From CALJFL01 sp039964455 (GTDB lineage Bacteria; Pseudomonadota; Gammaproteobacteria; Pseudomonadales; Halieaceae), in assembly GCA_039964455.1 (NCBI GenBank), contig JBDVXK010000013.1, positions 248,001-312,000 of the forward strand: a stretch of 64,000 nt of DNA, in the 5' to 3' direction. The position numbers and the translations under genes were made by a program. Positions 16,978-25,855 of the stretch are shown one piece after another (position 1 is the first letter of the stretch; each line of letters opens with the position of its first letter). The notes under the pieces were generated by a model, which saw nothing but the letters and a program-made list of their open reading frames with translations, was not told the DNA's origin and searched no databases.

Positions 16978-18567
16978 CTACTGCTGAGGCCGCTTGCCCT
17001 GACCACCCTGTGCTCCTGCTGGCATAGCACCGGAAGCGGCACGGGCGCGCATCTGTAGCATCTGTTGCATCTGCTGCATCATTTTATCGATAGTAAAGCT
17101 GGCCGTGGCCTGACGCGGGGGAAATTCACGGAATGTCATCAGCCATTTCCCGACCTCCTGCTGGGTGGGGACGAATAACCACAGCTGGTCAGCGAAAAAG
17201 CGCGTATACAATCCTGACTCTAAGGATTCTTCATAAGGGTCACTGCGGAGGTTGATCACCCGGGGGAAATTCAGTGCCTCGCGTGCCCCATTCCAGCCTT
17301 CCCAGGAAATACCAAAGTGTATCTTCCAGTCATTCCAGCGAATGGCATTGAAGTTGGCGTTGTCATCAAAGTAGAAAATGTTACTGCGCTGGCCTGGACC
17401 CTCACCCGCCAATAAAGCGGTCTGGTCGTAACCATCAAGGTGTACCTTGAAGGTTTTGTCGCCGGCCCGGTGTCCCTTTTTCAGCTTGGCCCCGATATCG
17501 GGCTCGCCGGCGGCAGCAAGGAATGTGGGGAACCAGTCCTGATGAGAAAAAATATCGTTGATCACAGTGCCGGGTTTGACGGTTCCCGGCCAGCGGATCA
17601 TCGCCGGAACGCGAAAGCCCCCTTCCCAGGTGGAGCCTTTCTCACCGCGGAAGGGCTCTGCACCCCCATCCGGATAGGTATTGGTCTGTGAACCATTGTC
17701 TGTGCTGTAAACAACAATGGTGTTGTCGGCGATGCCCAGGTCATCCAATTTATCCAGCAACTGCCCAACATGATGGTCGTGCTCCATCAAACCGTCGGCA
17801 TACAATCCGTGGCCTGAAGCGCCTTGCCACTTCGGTGCGAGGCGGGTCCAGACGTGCATGCGCGTTGAGTTAAACCAGACAAAAAACGGCTTGTCATCGT
17901 CGTGCGCGGTATCAATAAACTTGAGCGCCGCGTCGGTGAATTCCTGGTCTGCGGTTTCCATGCGCTTGCGGGTGAGCGGCCCGGTATCTTCAATCTTGCC
18001 GTCGGCATAGGAGTGAATAACGCCTCTGGGTGCAAAGCGCTTGTGAAACTCAGGGTCCTTGGGATAGAAATAGGTTTCGGGCTCCTCCTCCGCGTTCAGG
18101 TGATAGAGGTTGCCGAAGAATTCGTCGAAGCCATGATTACTGGGCAGGAACTTGTCCTTGTCGCCCAGATGGTTTTTACCGAACTGGCCGGTGGCATAGC
18201 CGTGAGGCTTGAGCAATTCGGCAATCGTAGGATCTTCTGCCTGCAAGCCGATATCAGCACCCGGTAAACCTACCTTCAGTAGCCCGGTACGCAGCGGGTG
18301 TTGTCCCGTGATAAACGCGGAGCGCCCAGCGGTGCAGCTCTGTTCACCGTAATAGTCGGTGAACATTGCGCCCTCGTTGGCGATGCGGTCGATGTTCGGA
18401 GTACTGCCGCCCAGCATGCCCCGGTGATAGGCGCTAAGGTTAGACCAGCCCACATCGTCACCCCAGATCACCAGAATATTGGGTTTATCGCCAGCGGCAA
18501 ACGCCAGCCCGGCCCAAAGTTGCAGCAGCACAAACGCTGCCAGTTTTCGCATGGGGTTATTGCGCAT
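16978..18567 (-). CDS. Arylsulfatase (type I, formylglycine-dependent), secreted
   Basis: A 529-residue sulfatase. After a signal peptide (LAAFVLLQLWAGLAFAAG) come the metal-binding aspartates D37-D38 (WGDDVGW) and the activation motif C78-T-A80-G-R82, which needs conversion of Cys78 to formylglycine by a maturase. It would cleave sulfate esters in the periplasm. The C-terminus has an unusual low-complexity tail of Met-Gln repeats followed by Gly/Ala/Gln-rich residues. The frame extends to 18657; the ATG at 18567 has a GGGAG ribosome-binding site and gives the signal peptide. No maturase gene is present in the window. Confidence 0.93.
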   Translation of the reverse strand: MRNNPMRKLAAFVLLQLWAGLAFAAGDKPNILVIWGDDVGWSNLSAYHRGMLGGSTPNIDRIANEGAMFTDYYGEQSCTAGRSAFITGQHPLRTGLLKVGLPGADIGLQAEDPTIAELLKPHGYATGQFGKNHLGDKDKFLPSNHGFDEFFGNLYHLNAEEEPETYFYPKDPEFHKRFAPRGVIHSYADGKIEDTGPLTRKRMETADQEFTDAALKFIDTAHDDDKPFFVWFNSTRMHVWTRLAPKWQGASGHGLYADGLMEHDHHVGQLLDKLDDLGIADNTIVVYSTDNGSQTNTYPDGGAEPFRGEKGSTWEGGFRVPAMIRWPGTVKPGTVINDIFSHQDWFPTFLAAAGEPDIGAKLKKGHRAGDKTFKVHLDGYDQTALLAGEGPGQRSNIFYFDDNANFNAIRWNDWKIHFGISWEGWNGAREALNFPRVINLRSDPYEESLESGLYTRFFADQLWLFVPTQQEVGKWLMTFREFPPRQATASFTIDKMMQQMQQMLQMRARAASGAMPAGAQGGQGKRPQQ

Positions 18568-18693
18568 GAAAAATCTCCCGAGGTTGAGGAGCGCAGAGAT
18601 TACCGAAAAAGTGAGGCCTGTTAATGACCGCAACGGCCATAAAAACGGGCTGACCACCGCTTCCCCCTCTTAAGAGTGATCTACGGGGGAACT

Positions 18694-18730
18694 TTTACCG
18701 GTAAACGCTGGCAAACCTGTTATCGTTTAC
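18694..18730. promoter_or_regulatory. Nested palindromes between sulfatase and subtilase
   Basis: In the 191-base divergent gap there is a perfect 12-base palindrome TTTACCGGTAAA (18694-18705). Overlapping it is an inverted repeat GTAAACG (18701-18707) with CGTTTAC (18724-18730), 16 bases apart. Such nested symmetry suggests an operator shared by the two divergent genes; the binding protein is unknown. Confidence 0.4.
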
Positions 18731-18758
18731 GGGATTAAAGATAGTTGATACTGCACGA

Positions 18759-21620
18759 ATGCGCACACCCCATACAGGCCAAACAGCCGCCCTTATTCTG
18801 ACACTGCTACTGACCGCTTGCGGTGGTGGTGGTGGTGGTGGTGGTGGAAATGGTGCGGCACCCAGCAACCAGGCCCCACTAGCTAATGCCGGCGAAGCGC
18901 AAACTGCCAGCGCCCAGGCCCAGGTGATACTGGACGGCACCGCCAGCAATGATTCCGACGGCACAATCACCAGCTGGCTGTGGCAACAGTCTTCTGGCCC
19001 CGCCGTAGTGTTAGCCGGCAGCGATAGTCCACAGGCCAGTTTTGCCGCGCCCGATCTTACCCAGGGTGCAGGCCTGACATTTACCCTTACCGTTACCGAC
19101 AACGACGGCGCAACAGGCATGGCAACAACCCGCGTCTCTGTCGCCGGCAGCGATCCGACCTTGCGCTACCAACTGTCAGGTGAGGTGGCGACCTCCAACA
19201 GCCAGGCTGTGGACGGCGACACTAATGATCCGGCCAACCCATTGGCATCAAACAATTCCATAGGTACGGCGCAGGCACTGGTCAGCCCGATAACCCTGGG
19301 AGGCTACGTCAATGAGCCCGGGGCCGGGGCCAGCGGTCGCTCCACCGCAGCCGGCGACATCGACGATTACTACCGCGTCGACCTGCTGGCCGGGCAGGCC
19401 GTGACCTTACTGGTGGCTGACTACCAGAGCGCCGACGCGGACCTGTATCTCCTGGACCTGCAGGGCAACATTCTCGACTTTTCGATCGACACCGGGGAAC
19501 TGGAATCCATTCCCATCGACGAAGATGGCAGCTACCTCGTTAATGTTTTCGCCTTTCAGGGCGCCACCAGTTACACCCTCGCCATCGGGTCGCGGGGCGG
19601 GGCCGCAGCTGCAAACCGCTACGACAACATCATCCCCTGGGAAGCAGTGGTCGACTACCGGGATAGCGATGCACCCAATGCAAGCCCGGCGCAGGCCAAA
19701 ATGCAGCAGCGATTCGGTCTGCGGCGCCAGGGTGGCGGTCCCGGACGGGCGCGACTACTGGCCATGCGCCAGTCGGCACAGGAATCCATCGACAGGGCTC
19801 GCAGTCTGGGACATGCCAAAGAACGACGAAACGCCATTGCAGATGAGCAATTGCGGGCACGCTGGGAAACGCTGATAACTGTGAAGTCTCTGCGCAGTGA
19901 CCCTGCGGTATTACACGCCGAACCCAATTACCGCGTGTCGACCCTGGCCACGACAGACGACGAAGCACTGTCTGTGCAATGGCATTACCCGCTGATCAAT
20001 CTACCGGCGGCCTGGGACACAACCGTGGGATCTGGCGACGTCATTGTGGCTGTGGTCGACACGGGCATTCTCTCGGGGCACCCGGATCTGCAGGGTCAAC
20101 TGGTTCCCGGTTACGACTTTATTCGCAACCCTATTGATGCCGGCGACGGTGACGGCATCGACCCCAACCCGGAAGATCCGGGTAATGGCGCCGAACCCGG
20201 TGCCAGCAGTTTTCACGGGTCCCATGTAGGGGGCACCGTCGCTGCGGCCGGTAACAACGGCATTGGCGTGGCGGGTGTAGCCTACGGCGCCCGGCTAATG
20301 CCACTGCGTGCCCTCAGCGACCGCGGCGGATCCTCCTATGATGTCAGTCAGGCGGTGCGCTTCGCCGCCGGCCTGGCCAACGACTCCGGCACTGTACCGC
20401 GGCAAACAGCGGACGTGATCAATCTCAGCCTGGGCGGTGAGTCATTCAGCCAGCTGAATCAGTCTCTGTATCGCGAACTGTACGAAGCGGGTGTCATAGT
20501 CGTGGCCGCCGCTGGCAATGAGGCCACAACCCGGGCGAGCTACCCCGCCTCTTACGACAATGTAATTTCGGTAAGTGCAGTCGATGCACAGGGGCGTTTG
20601 ACCAGTTATTCCAATCGCGGCAGCCGCATCGATGTCGCCGCCCCGGGTGGCGACAATGGCCGGGATTTTAATGGTGACGGCTATCCGGACGGAGTACTCA
20701 GTACCGGTCGTTCTGCCAGCGGCTTTGCCTATGTCTTTCTGTCTGGCACCTCAATGGCGGCGCCGCACGTTGCCGGGGTCATGGCGCTAATGAAATCGGT
20801 AAATCCAGAGCTAACACCCGCAGATATTGACGCGCTGTTGCAGAGCAATGAGCTCACCGACGACCGCGGTGATGCGGGCAGGGACGACCTGTACGGTCAC
20901 GGCATGATCAACGCGCAAAAAGCGGTATCAGCGGCACTGTCTGCAATTGGCGGCACACCGGCGACCGAGCCGGGTTTGGTGGCGACCAGCAGCGTGTTGA
21001 ATTTTGGCGCAGGCCTGGACACCTTGTCGCTGAATCTGGGCAACCGCGGCGAGGGCGAGCTGACGGTTCGATCAGTCACCGCCTCGACCTCTTGGCTGAA
21101 CGTGTCCCCCAACGATGTGGATAACAGCGGCCTGGGAAGCTACACGCTTTCCATAGACCGCCAGGGCTTGTCTGCAGGTAGTTATTCGGCTGTCGTCACT
21201 GCGGTATCCAATGTGAACTCACTGTCTGTCGAGGTGCTGATGACCGTAGGAGGCACCACGGAATCCGATCTGGGGGTGGTGTATATCCTGCTTTACGATA
21301 TCGATGAAGACTTTATCGTTGCAGAAACCGTAACCCGCGCACGCGACGGTCGATACCCGTTCAACTTCGCCGGAATACCCGCAGGCCGCTACCAGGTCAT
21401 CGCTGGAACAGATCTGGATAATGATCTTTTCATTTGCGACCCGGGCGAAGCCTGCGGTTCCTGGCTGACCATAGACCAGCCACTGGCAATAGATCTTAAT
21501 CAGGACCGGCAAGACATCGTATTTCCAATCGAGTATCTTGTCGCTATTCCAACCCTGGACAGTTTTCAACTGACACGACCTGGAACGCCAACAGTGTTTC
21601 AGCGCAGCCCCTCTCAGTAA
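18759..21620 (+). CDS. Subtilisin-family (S8) serine protease lipoprotein
   Basis: A 953-residue exported protease. It has a lipoprotein signal ending LLTAC with lipidated Cys21, a run of nine glycines (22-30), a PKD/Ig-like domain (about 40-130), a pre-peptidase-type beta domain (about 165-278) and a basic linker (about 320-395). The S8 catalytic domain follows (about 410-725), with Asp434 (AVVDTGI), His489 (FHGSHVGGT), oxyanion Asn587 and Ser665 (SGTSMAAPH). A C-terminal beta-sandwich region (about 745-930) ends the protein. It should be anchored at the outer membrane and degrade extracellular protein. Twelve bases separate it from the MltF-like gene, so they are probably co-transcribed. 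Confidence 0.95.
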   Translation: MRTPHTGQTAALILTLLLTACGGGGGGGGGNGAAPSNQAPLANAGEAQTASAQAQVILDGTASNDSDGTITSWLWQQSSGPAVVLAGSDSPQASFAAPDLTQGAGLTFTLTVTDNDGATGMATTRVSVAGSDPTLRYQLSGEVATSNSQAVDGDTNDPANPLASNNSIGTAQALVSPITLGGYVNEPGAGASGRSTAAGDIDDYYRVDLLAGQAVTLLVADYQSADADLYLLDLQGNILDFSIDTGELESIPIDEDGSYLVNVFAFQGATSYTLAIGSRGGAAAANRYDNIIPWEAVVDYRDSDAPNASPAQAKMQQRFGLRRQGGGPGRARLLAMRQSAQESIDRARSLGHAKERRNAIADEQLRARWETLITVKSLRSDPAVLHAEPNYRVSTLATTDDEALSVQWHYPLINLPAAWDTTVGSGDVIVAVVDTGILSGHPDLQGQLVPGYDFIRNPIDAGDGDGIDPNPEDPGNGAEPGASSFHGSHVGGTVAAAGNNGIGVAGVAYGARLMPLRALSDRGGSSYDVSQAVRFAAGLANDSGTVPRQTADVINLSLGGESFSQLNQSLYRELYEAGVIVVAAAGNEATTRASYPASYDNVISVSAVDAQGRLTSYSNRGSRIDVAAPGGDNGRDFNGDGYPDGVLSTGRSASGFAYVFLSGTSMAAPHVAGVMALMKSVNPELTPADIDALLQSNELTDDRGDAGRDDLYGHGMINAQKAVSAALSAIGGTPATEPGLVATSSVLNFGAGLDTLSLNLGNRGEGELTVRSVTASTSWLNVSPNDVDNSGLGSYTLSIDRQGLSAGSYSAVVTAVSNVNSLSVEVLMTVGGTTESDLGVVYILLYDIDEDFIVAETVTRARDGRYPFNFAGIPAGRYQVIAGTDLDNDLFICDPGEACGSWLTIDQPLAIDLNQDRQDIVFPIEYLVAIPTLDSFQLTRPGTPTVFQRSPSQ
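18822..18845 (+). repeat. GGT trinucleotide repeat (8 units)
   Basis: Eight GGT codons followed by GGA encode the polyglycine linker just after the lipidated cysteine of the protease. Slippage would change linker length by whole codons and keep the frame, so this is a length-variable tether rather than an on/off switch. Confidence 0.9.
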
Positions 21621-21632
21621 GGAGTAAGCACC

Positions 21633-23213
21633 ATGCTTCGCCACCGGCGACCTGTAATTGCCATTCTTTTGACGATCGCGCTTTCTGCCTGCGGAGAGCC
21701 GCAGCAACCCGAGTCCAACACAGCTGAGGCAATCATTCCCGCAGTCGACCAGGCCGCGGCAGCCTCGCCATCCCAGCCCGCCACGCCAACTGCAGCGCAG
21801 GACAATGAGACTACGACCGAAGTACCGCCGGCAGAACGCGCGCTGGTGCCAGAACAGGTCTCCAAGTTCGTTACTCGCACCGGCGACATGGACGCCATGA
21901 TAGAGGCAAGGGTAATTCGCATACTTACAGTGTATAGCCCGGGCCAATACTATCTGGATGACGGCCAGGAAAAAGGCATCGTGGCAGAAATGGCTGGTCA
22001 CTTTGAGGATGCGATCAACAAGAGCCTGGACCGGGGCCATCTGCGTGTACACGTTGTGGTGATCCCCATGGCACGCGACCAACTGCTGCCCAGTCTGCTG
22101 GCTGGCAAAGGCGACATCATCGTGGCCAACCTGTCGATCACGCCAGAAAGGCAAGAGATTATTGATTTCAGCATCCCCTCCACCAAACCCCTGTCCGAAA
22201 TTCTGGTGACCGGGCCGTCGGCGCCTGCGGTCCAGACTATCGAGGACTTATCCGGACAAACCGTCTATGTTCGCGAGTCCAGTAGCTACCGTGAAAGCGT
22301 GGAACAACTGAATGAGCGACTGACAAGCCAGGGCAAAGACCCTGTACAGATCGAATTGCTCTCTGAACTGCTGGAGGACGACGACCTTATCGAGATGGTC
22401 AATGGCGGCCTGTTGCCCTGGGTAATCGTGGATGACTACAAAGTGCAATTCTGGGACGGGGTGTTTACCAAGCTAACAGTAAGAGACGACATCGTCTTTC
22501 GCGATGGCGGACGCATCGGTTGGGCATTCCGCAAGGACAGCCCCAAGCTGGCCAAGGGTGTAAATGCTTTCCTGAAGAAAAACCGTGAGGGCACCTTGCT
22601 GGGTAATGTTCTGCGCAATCGCTACATCCGTGACTTTGACTGGGCAGCCAACGCCCTGAATAAAGAGGACTATGAGCGGCTGGAGGCGCTGGTAGATATT
22701 TTCAAAAAACACGGCGAAGTCTATGAAGTCGAATATTTAATGGCCGCCGCCCAGGGCTACCAGGAATCACGCCTGGACCAGAACGTGCGCAGCCACGCCG
22801 GCGCCATTGGTGTGATGCAGCTGCTGCCCAGCACAGCCAGCGACCCCAAGGTAGGTATTCCCAACATCCATGAGGTAGACGCCAATATCGAGGCCGGCAT
22901 CAAATACCTGGACTACCTTCGCACCCGCTATTTTGACGACCCTGACATCGATAATATCAATCAGCATTTGCTGGCACTTGGTGCCTACAATGCAGGCCCT
23001 GCACGCATGATCAATTTGCGGCGCAAAGCACAGGAACAGGGTTACGACCCCAATGTGTGGTTCGATAATGTCGAGATTATTGCGGCCCAGGAGATAGGCC
23101 GGGAAACCGTGCAGTACGTCGCCAATATCTATAAGTACTATCTGGCCTATAGCCTGTCTTTCAGAACGCAGGTGGAACGCAACGCCGCCCGCTCCAAGGC
23201 GGGCATAGAGTAA
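21633..23213 (+). CDS. MltF-like membrane-bound lytic murein transglycosylase
   Basis: A 526-residue lipoprotein (signal ending LSAC, Cys20). An Ala/Pro/Thr-rich linker (21-70) leads to a periplasmic solute-binding-type domain (about 95-330) and a lytic transglycosylase domain (about 365-500). The SLT signature includes Glu378 in YQESRLD, GAIGVMQLLPSTA, and GAYNAGP (450-456). Domain order matches E. coli MltF, which cleaves peptidoglycan between MurNAc and GlcNAc at the outer membrane. The long acidic linker is more extended than in MltF. It follows the subtilase closely and may open the wall for secreted enzymes, but this is inference. Confidence 0.92.
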   Translation: MLRHRRPVIAILLTIALSACGEPQQPESNTAEAIIPAVDQAAAASPSQPATPTAAQDNETTTEVPPAERALVPEQVSKFVTRTGDMDAMIEARVIRILTVYSPGQYYLDDGQEKGIVAEMAGHFEDAINKSLDRGHLRVHVVVIPMARDQLLPSLLAGKGDIIVANLSITPERQEIIDFSIPSTKPLSEILVTGPSAPAVQTIEDLSGQTVYVRESSSYRESVEQLNERLTSQGKDPVQIELLSELLEDDDLIEMVNGGLLPWVIVDDYKVQFWDGVFTKLTVRDDIVFRDGGRIGWAFRKDSPKLAKGVNAFLKKNREGTLLGNVLRNRYIRDFDWAANALNKEDYERLEALVDIFKKHGEVYEVEYLMAAAQGYQESRLDQNVRSHAGAIGVMQLLPSTASDPKVGIPNIHEVDANIEAGIKYLDYLRTRYFDDPDIDNINQHLLALGAYNAGPARMINLRRKAQEQGYDPNVWFDNVEIIAAQEIGRETVQYVANIYKYYLAYSLSFRTQVERNAARSKAGIE

Positions 23214-23216
23214 GCG

Positions 23217-24674
23217 CTACAGCGCCGGGCCGGACAGCAACCGGTTGGTCGTATCGGTCAGGCGCGACTGCAGCCAATAGATTTCATAGTCATTGCGCAC
23301 ACCTGCTCTGGCGGCAGACAGCAAAGCCTCCAGCGCTTGCTGGCGCAGTTGCAACGCGGGCTGACTGTCCGGGTTGGCCGCCAGCGCCATTTCAACAATA
23401 TGTAAGGCATGTACCGGCTCGCCACGGTTGATATAGTTTGAGGCAAGGCTCAGTAGTGCCTCCTCTCCCGCCACCGCCGCAAGATCGGCATATACCGCGC
23501 TCGCAGGCACAGGATATAGCTCGGTAGTACTTTCGAAGCGGAACCAGCTGGTGTAATAGTCCCAGATACTGCGCACCGCCCAGTCGACTTTGCCGTGGTT
23601 TTGTACCAGATCCAGATGGGGAGGTAGCTGGATGTCCTTCATTAGCTGGTAAACAGTTTTGCCCGCATTCATTCCCGCCACTGTCTCATCGTGAACATAC
23701 TGCACAGCGTCACGAATACGTACCATGCTGCTCCTGATCTCTTGTGCACCGACAGTCGGATTCATATGGCTTGGCACCACGATCTCGGGATCCAGGGTCA
23801 GCAGTAGATCCAGCGATTTTATGTATTCCATGGGTTTGCGCACCTTCTCTCCGCGCATCGTGAATACATTGGGGAACTGGGGAAACTGGGGGCCGAAAAA
23901 ATCACCCGTGAACAAAATCTTCTGCTGAGGCAACCAGAGAACTGCATTGTCGGCACCCTCTGCACCGGGTGTGCCGATCACCTGAAACTCAATACCACCA
24001 AGGGTGAAATCATAGGTCTGCCAATCGGCGACTGTGATCGTAGGCTCAACACCCCCGTAACGCATCATCGCAATATCCGGGCGATCCTCCCAGGCAGGCA
24101 TCCACGGGAACAAGGTACGGTTCCTACCGTACTGGTAGGGCTCTAACTCACTAAGATATCGCTGCTCCTCAATGAAATCGGTATGGGCAACAATCTCAGT
24201 GCCCTCCTCCTGCCAGAATCGGGTACCGCCTATGTGATCCGCGTGAGAGTGGCTCAAGACGATGTAACGCACCGGGGCGGCTGAGACCTCCTTGAGTGCC
24301 TGCAGTTGTTTCGCTACCTGCAGCACCAGGCCCGTATCAAAAACCACATTGCCCTCTGTGGTGGTGATCATGATGGTATTGCCTACACCAGTGGCGTAGT
24401 AAACATTGTCGGCGATCTCCCTGACCTCAACGGGTCGTTTGATCAGGTCAACGGCGCTGCCGTGAGTGCCCTCGCCATCGTCACCAAAATCAAGCCTGCT
24501 GGTGGCGACATCACCTATAACTTCCAGCGTTTTAAGCTCGGCCTGTTTCTTCAGGCCCTTGCCAGCATCATCGTCCAGCAGCAACCATGCTGCAGCGGCT
24601 GCAATAACGGCCAGAACTAGCAGTACTATTTTCCCCGCCCATCCTGCCTGTCGTGATTTATTATAACTATTCAT
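23217..24674 (-). CDS. Alkylsulfatase-like MBL-fold hydrolase
   Basis: A 485-residue protein with an N-terminal membrane anchor (about 15-33), the metal motif H142-S-H144-A-D146-H147, and a C-terminal region resembling the alkyl-sulfatase dimerisation domain (YVHDETV, then DWAVRSIWDYYTSWF). It resembles class III alkylsulfatases of the SdsA/BDS1 type, but is shorter than their roughly 650 residues and lacks an obvious SCP2-like C-terminal domain. Probable role: cleavage of alkyl sulfates or similar esters on the outer face of the inner membrane. It converges with the MltF-like gene, with only three bases between the stops. Confidence 0.82.
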   Translation of the reverse strand: MNSYNKSRQAGWAGKIVLLVLAVIAAAAAWLLLDDDAGKGLKKQAELKTLEVIGDVATSRLDFGDDGEGTHGSAVDLIKRPVEVREIADNVYYATGVGNTIMITTTEGNVVFDTGLVLQVAKQLQALKEVSAAPVRYIVLSHSHADHIGGTRFWQEEGTEIVAHTDFIEEQRYLSELEPYQYGRNRTLFPWMPAWEDRPDIAMMRYGGVEPTITVADWQTYDFTLGGIEFQVIGTPGAEGADNAVLWLPQQKILFTGDFFGPQFPQFPNVFTMRGEKVRKPMEYIKSLDLLLTLDPEIVVPSHMNPTVGAQEIRSSMVRIRDAVQYVHDETVAGMNAGKTVYQLMKDIQLPPHLDLVQNHGKVDWAVRSIWDYYTSWFRFESTTELYPVPASAVYADLAAVAGEEALLSLASNYINRGEPVHALHIVEMALAANPDSQPALQLRQQALEALLSAARAGVRNDYEIYWLQSRLTDTTNRLLSGPAL

Positions 24675-24686
24675 GAATACACCTGA

Positions 24687-25667
24687 TCAGGGATGGGCTA
24701 GATAAAACGCTACAGCGGCCGCCAGAGATTGCTCTATGGGGGCAGGCTGCCAACCAAGGTCACGTTTCGCCTTGGCGCTATCCACATTGGGCAGCAGCGT
24801 CGAACAGCGCACCGAAGCGACACTGAACCGGTTATCGCGACGCTGTATGAAACTGACAACATCGGCAATACCCGCCATGATATACATCAGCCACATAGGC
24901 ATTTTCCTGGCCGGTGGCGGCCTACCCGCCTCCCAGGCAGACAGGCGGAACATCTCTTCGTAATCTACCCAACGTTCCGCAATGATGTAACGTTCGCCAT
25001 GTCGGCCGTATTGCTCTGCCAGTAGCAAACCGCGCGCGGCATCCTCTATGCCAACGCAGGGGCCACCGCCGTCCCAGTAAAAAGGCATGCTGCCGGTAGC
25101 GGCATCCTTAACCATCTTGCCGTGTGGCGTTGGCTCAATATCGTTCGCGCCATAAGTGTTACCGACACAGCAGGCCACTCCGGGCAGGCCCTTTTCGTTG
25201 CAATACTCCAGAAACAATTGCTCGGCTTGGACACGACAGCGCACGTAATCGGGCGCCTTATCCCACCAGTTAAACGCATCGTCTTCGGTAGAAATGCCAG
25301 ACGGATTAATGCCAATAGTGCCGAAGGTGCTGGTGAAGACGAAGTGCTTCATGCCCACCTCAAGCGCCACATCCAGCACCACCCGCAAACAATCAACGTT
25401 GGTGTGATACAACGGTGCTGGATCGCGCAGCCAGGCGCGAGTATCAACCACGCAATAAAATACGGATTCACATCCGGTCATCGCGTTGCGAACAGCATCC
25501 GCGTCGGCGATATCGCCGGTCACCTTTTCCATGGGCAGGTGATCAATCGCACTGGTATCGCTACTGTCACGCACCATGATGCGCAGTTCGCGGCCCTGTG
25601 CGGCCAGTTGCTTGACCACATGGCTACCTAGAAAGCCGCTGGCACCCATAACCAGAGTTTTAGTCAT
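24687..25667 (-). CDS. NAD-dependent epimerase/dehydratase (extended SDR)
   Basis: A 326-residue extended SDR with the N-terminal motif MGASGFLGSHV and a dihydroflavonol-reductase or 3-beta-hydroxysteroid-dehydrogenase-like layout (RDSSDTSAIDHL, VTGDIADADAV). The family reduces or isomerises hydroxy/keto groups on sugars, flavonoids or sterols. Translation more likely begins at the ATG at 25667 than at 25691, since it starts right at the beta-alpha-beta fold. It lies 12 bases downstream of the alkylsulfatase-like gene on the same strand, so the two could share a transcript. Confidence 0.88.
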   Translation of the reverse strand: MTKTLVMGASGFLGSHVVKQLAAQGRELRIMVRDSSDTSAIDHLPMEKVTGDIADADAVRNAMTGCESVFYCVVDTRAWLRDPAPLYHTNVDCLRVVLDVALEVGMKHFVFTSTFGTIGINPSGISTEDDAFNWWDKAPDYVRCRVQAEQLFLEYCNEKGLPGVACCVGNTYGANDIEPTPHGKMVKDAATGSMPFYWDGGGPCVGIEDAARGLLLAEQYGRHGERYIIAERWVDYEEMFRLSAWEAGRPPPARKMPMWLMYIMAGIADVVSFIQRRDNRFSVASVRCSTLLPNVDSAKAKRDLGWQPAPIEQSLAAAVAFYLAHP

Positions 25668-25776
25668 AATCTCGACCGACCCAGAGGGCATAAACGTTAA
25701 CGTGTAGCAACAGTCTAGTCTGGAGGTCGTTGTTTTGTCAGGGCATCGTGGGCCAAATTCATTGGCAGGGAAGTGC

Positions 25777-25799
25777 CCGCCGTCTGTCGCAGACGGCGG
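25777..25799. other. Strong hairpin downstream of histone-H1-like gene
   Basis: A ten-base perfect stem (CCGCCGTCTG with CAGACGGCGG) and a three-base loop. No T-run follows on either strand, so it is not a classical intrinsic terminator; it may stabilise the 3' end of an mRNA. Confidence 0.45.
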
Positions 25800-25823
25800 C
25801 TATCGTGCTTTACGCAGTGCTAC

Positions 25824-25845
25824 GGCGGCCAAGGTGATGGCCGCC
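25824..25845. other. Second hairpin just after the histone-H1-like gene
   Basis: A seven-base stem, GGCGGCC (25824-25830) with GGCCGCC (25839-25845), eight-base loop. It lies eleven bases past the 3' end of the H1-like gene. No T-run follows. Confidence 0.4.
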
Positions 25846-25855
25846 AGAGGGCTAC

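Noticed and set aside
25777..25799. Intrinsic terminator of the H1-like gene
   Set aside because: The stem is strong but no T-run follows on either strand, so I list it only as a hairpin.
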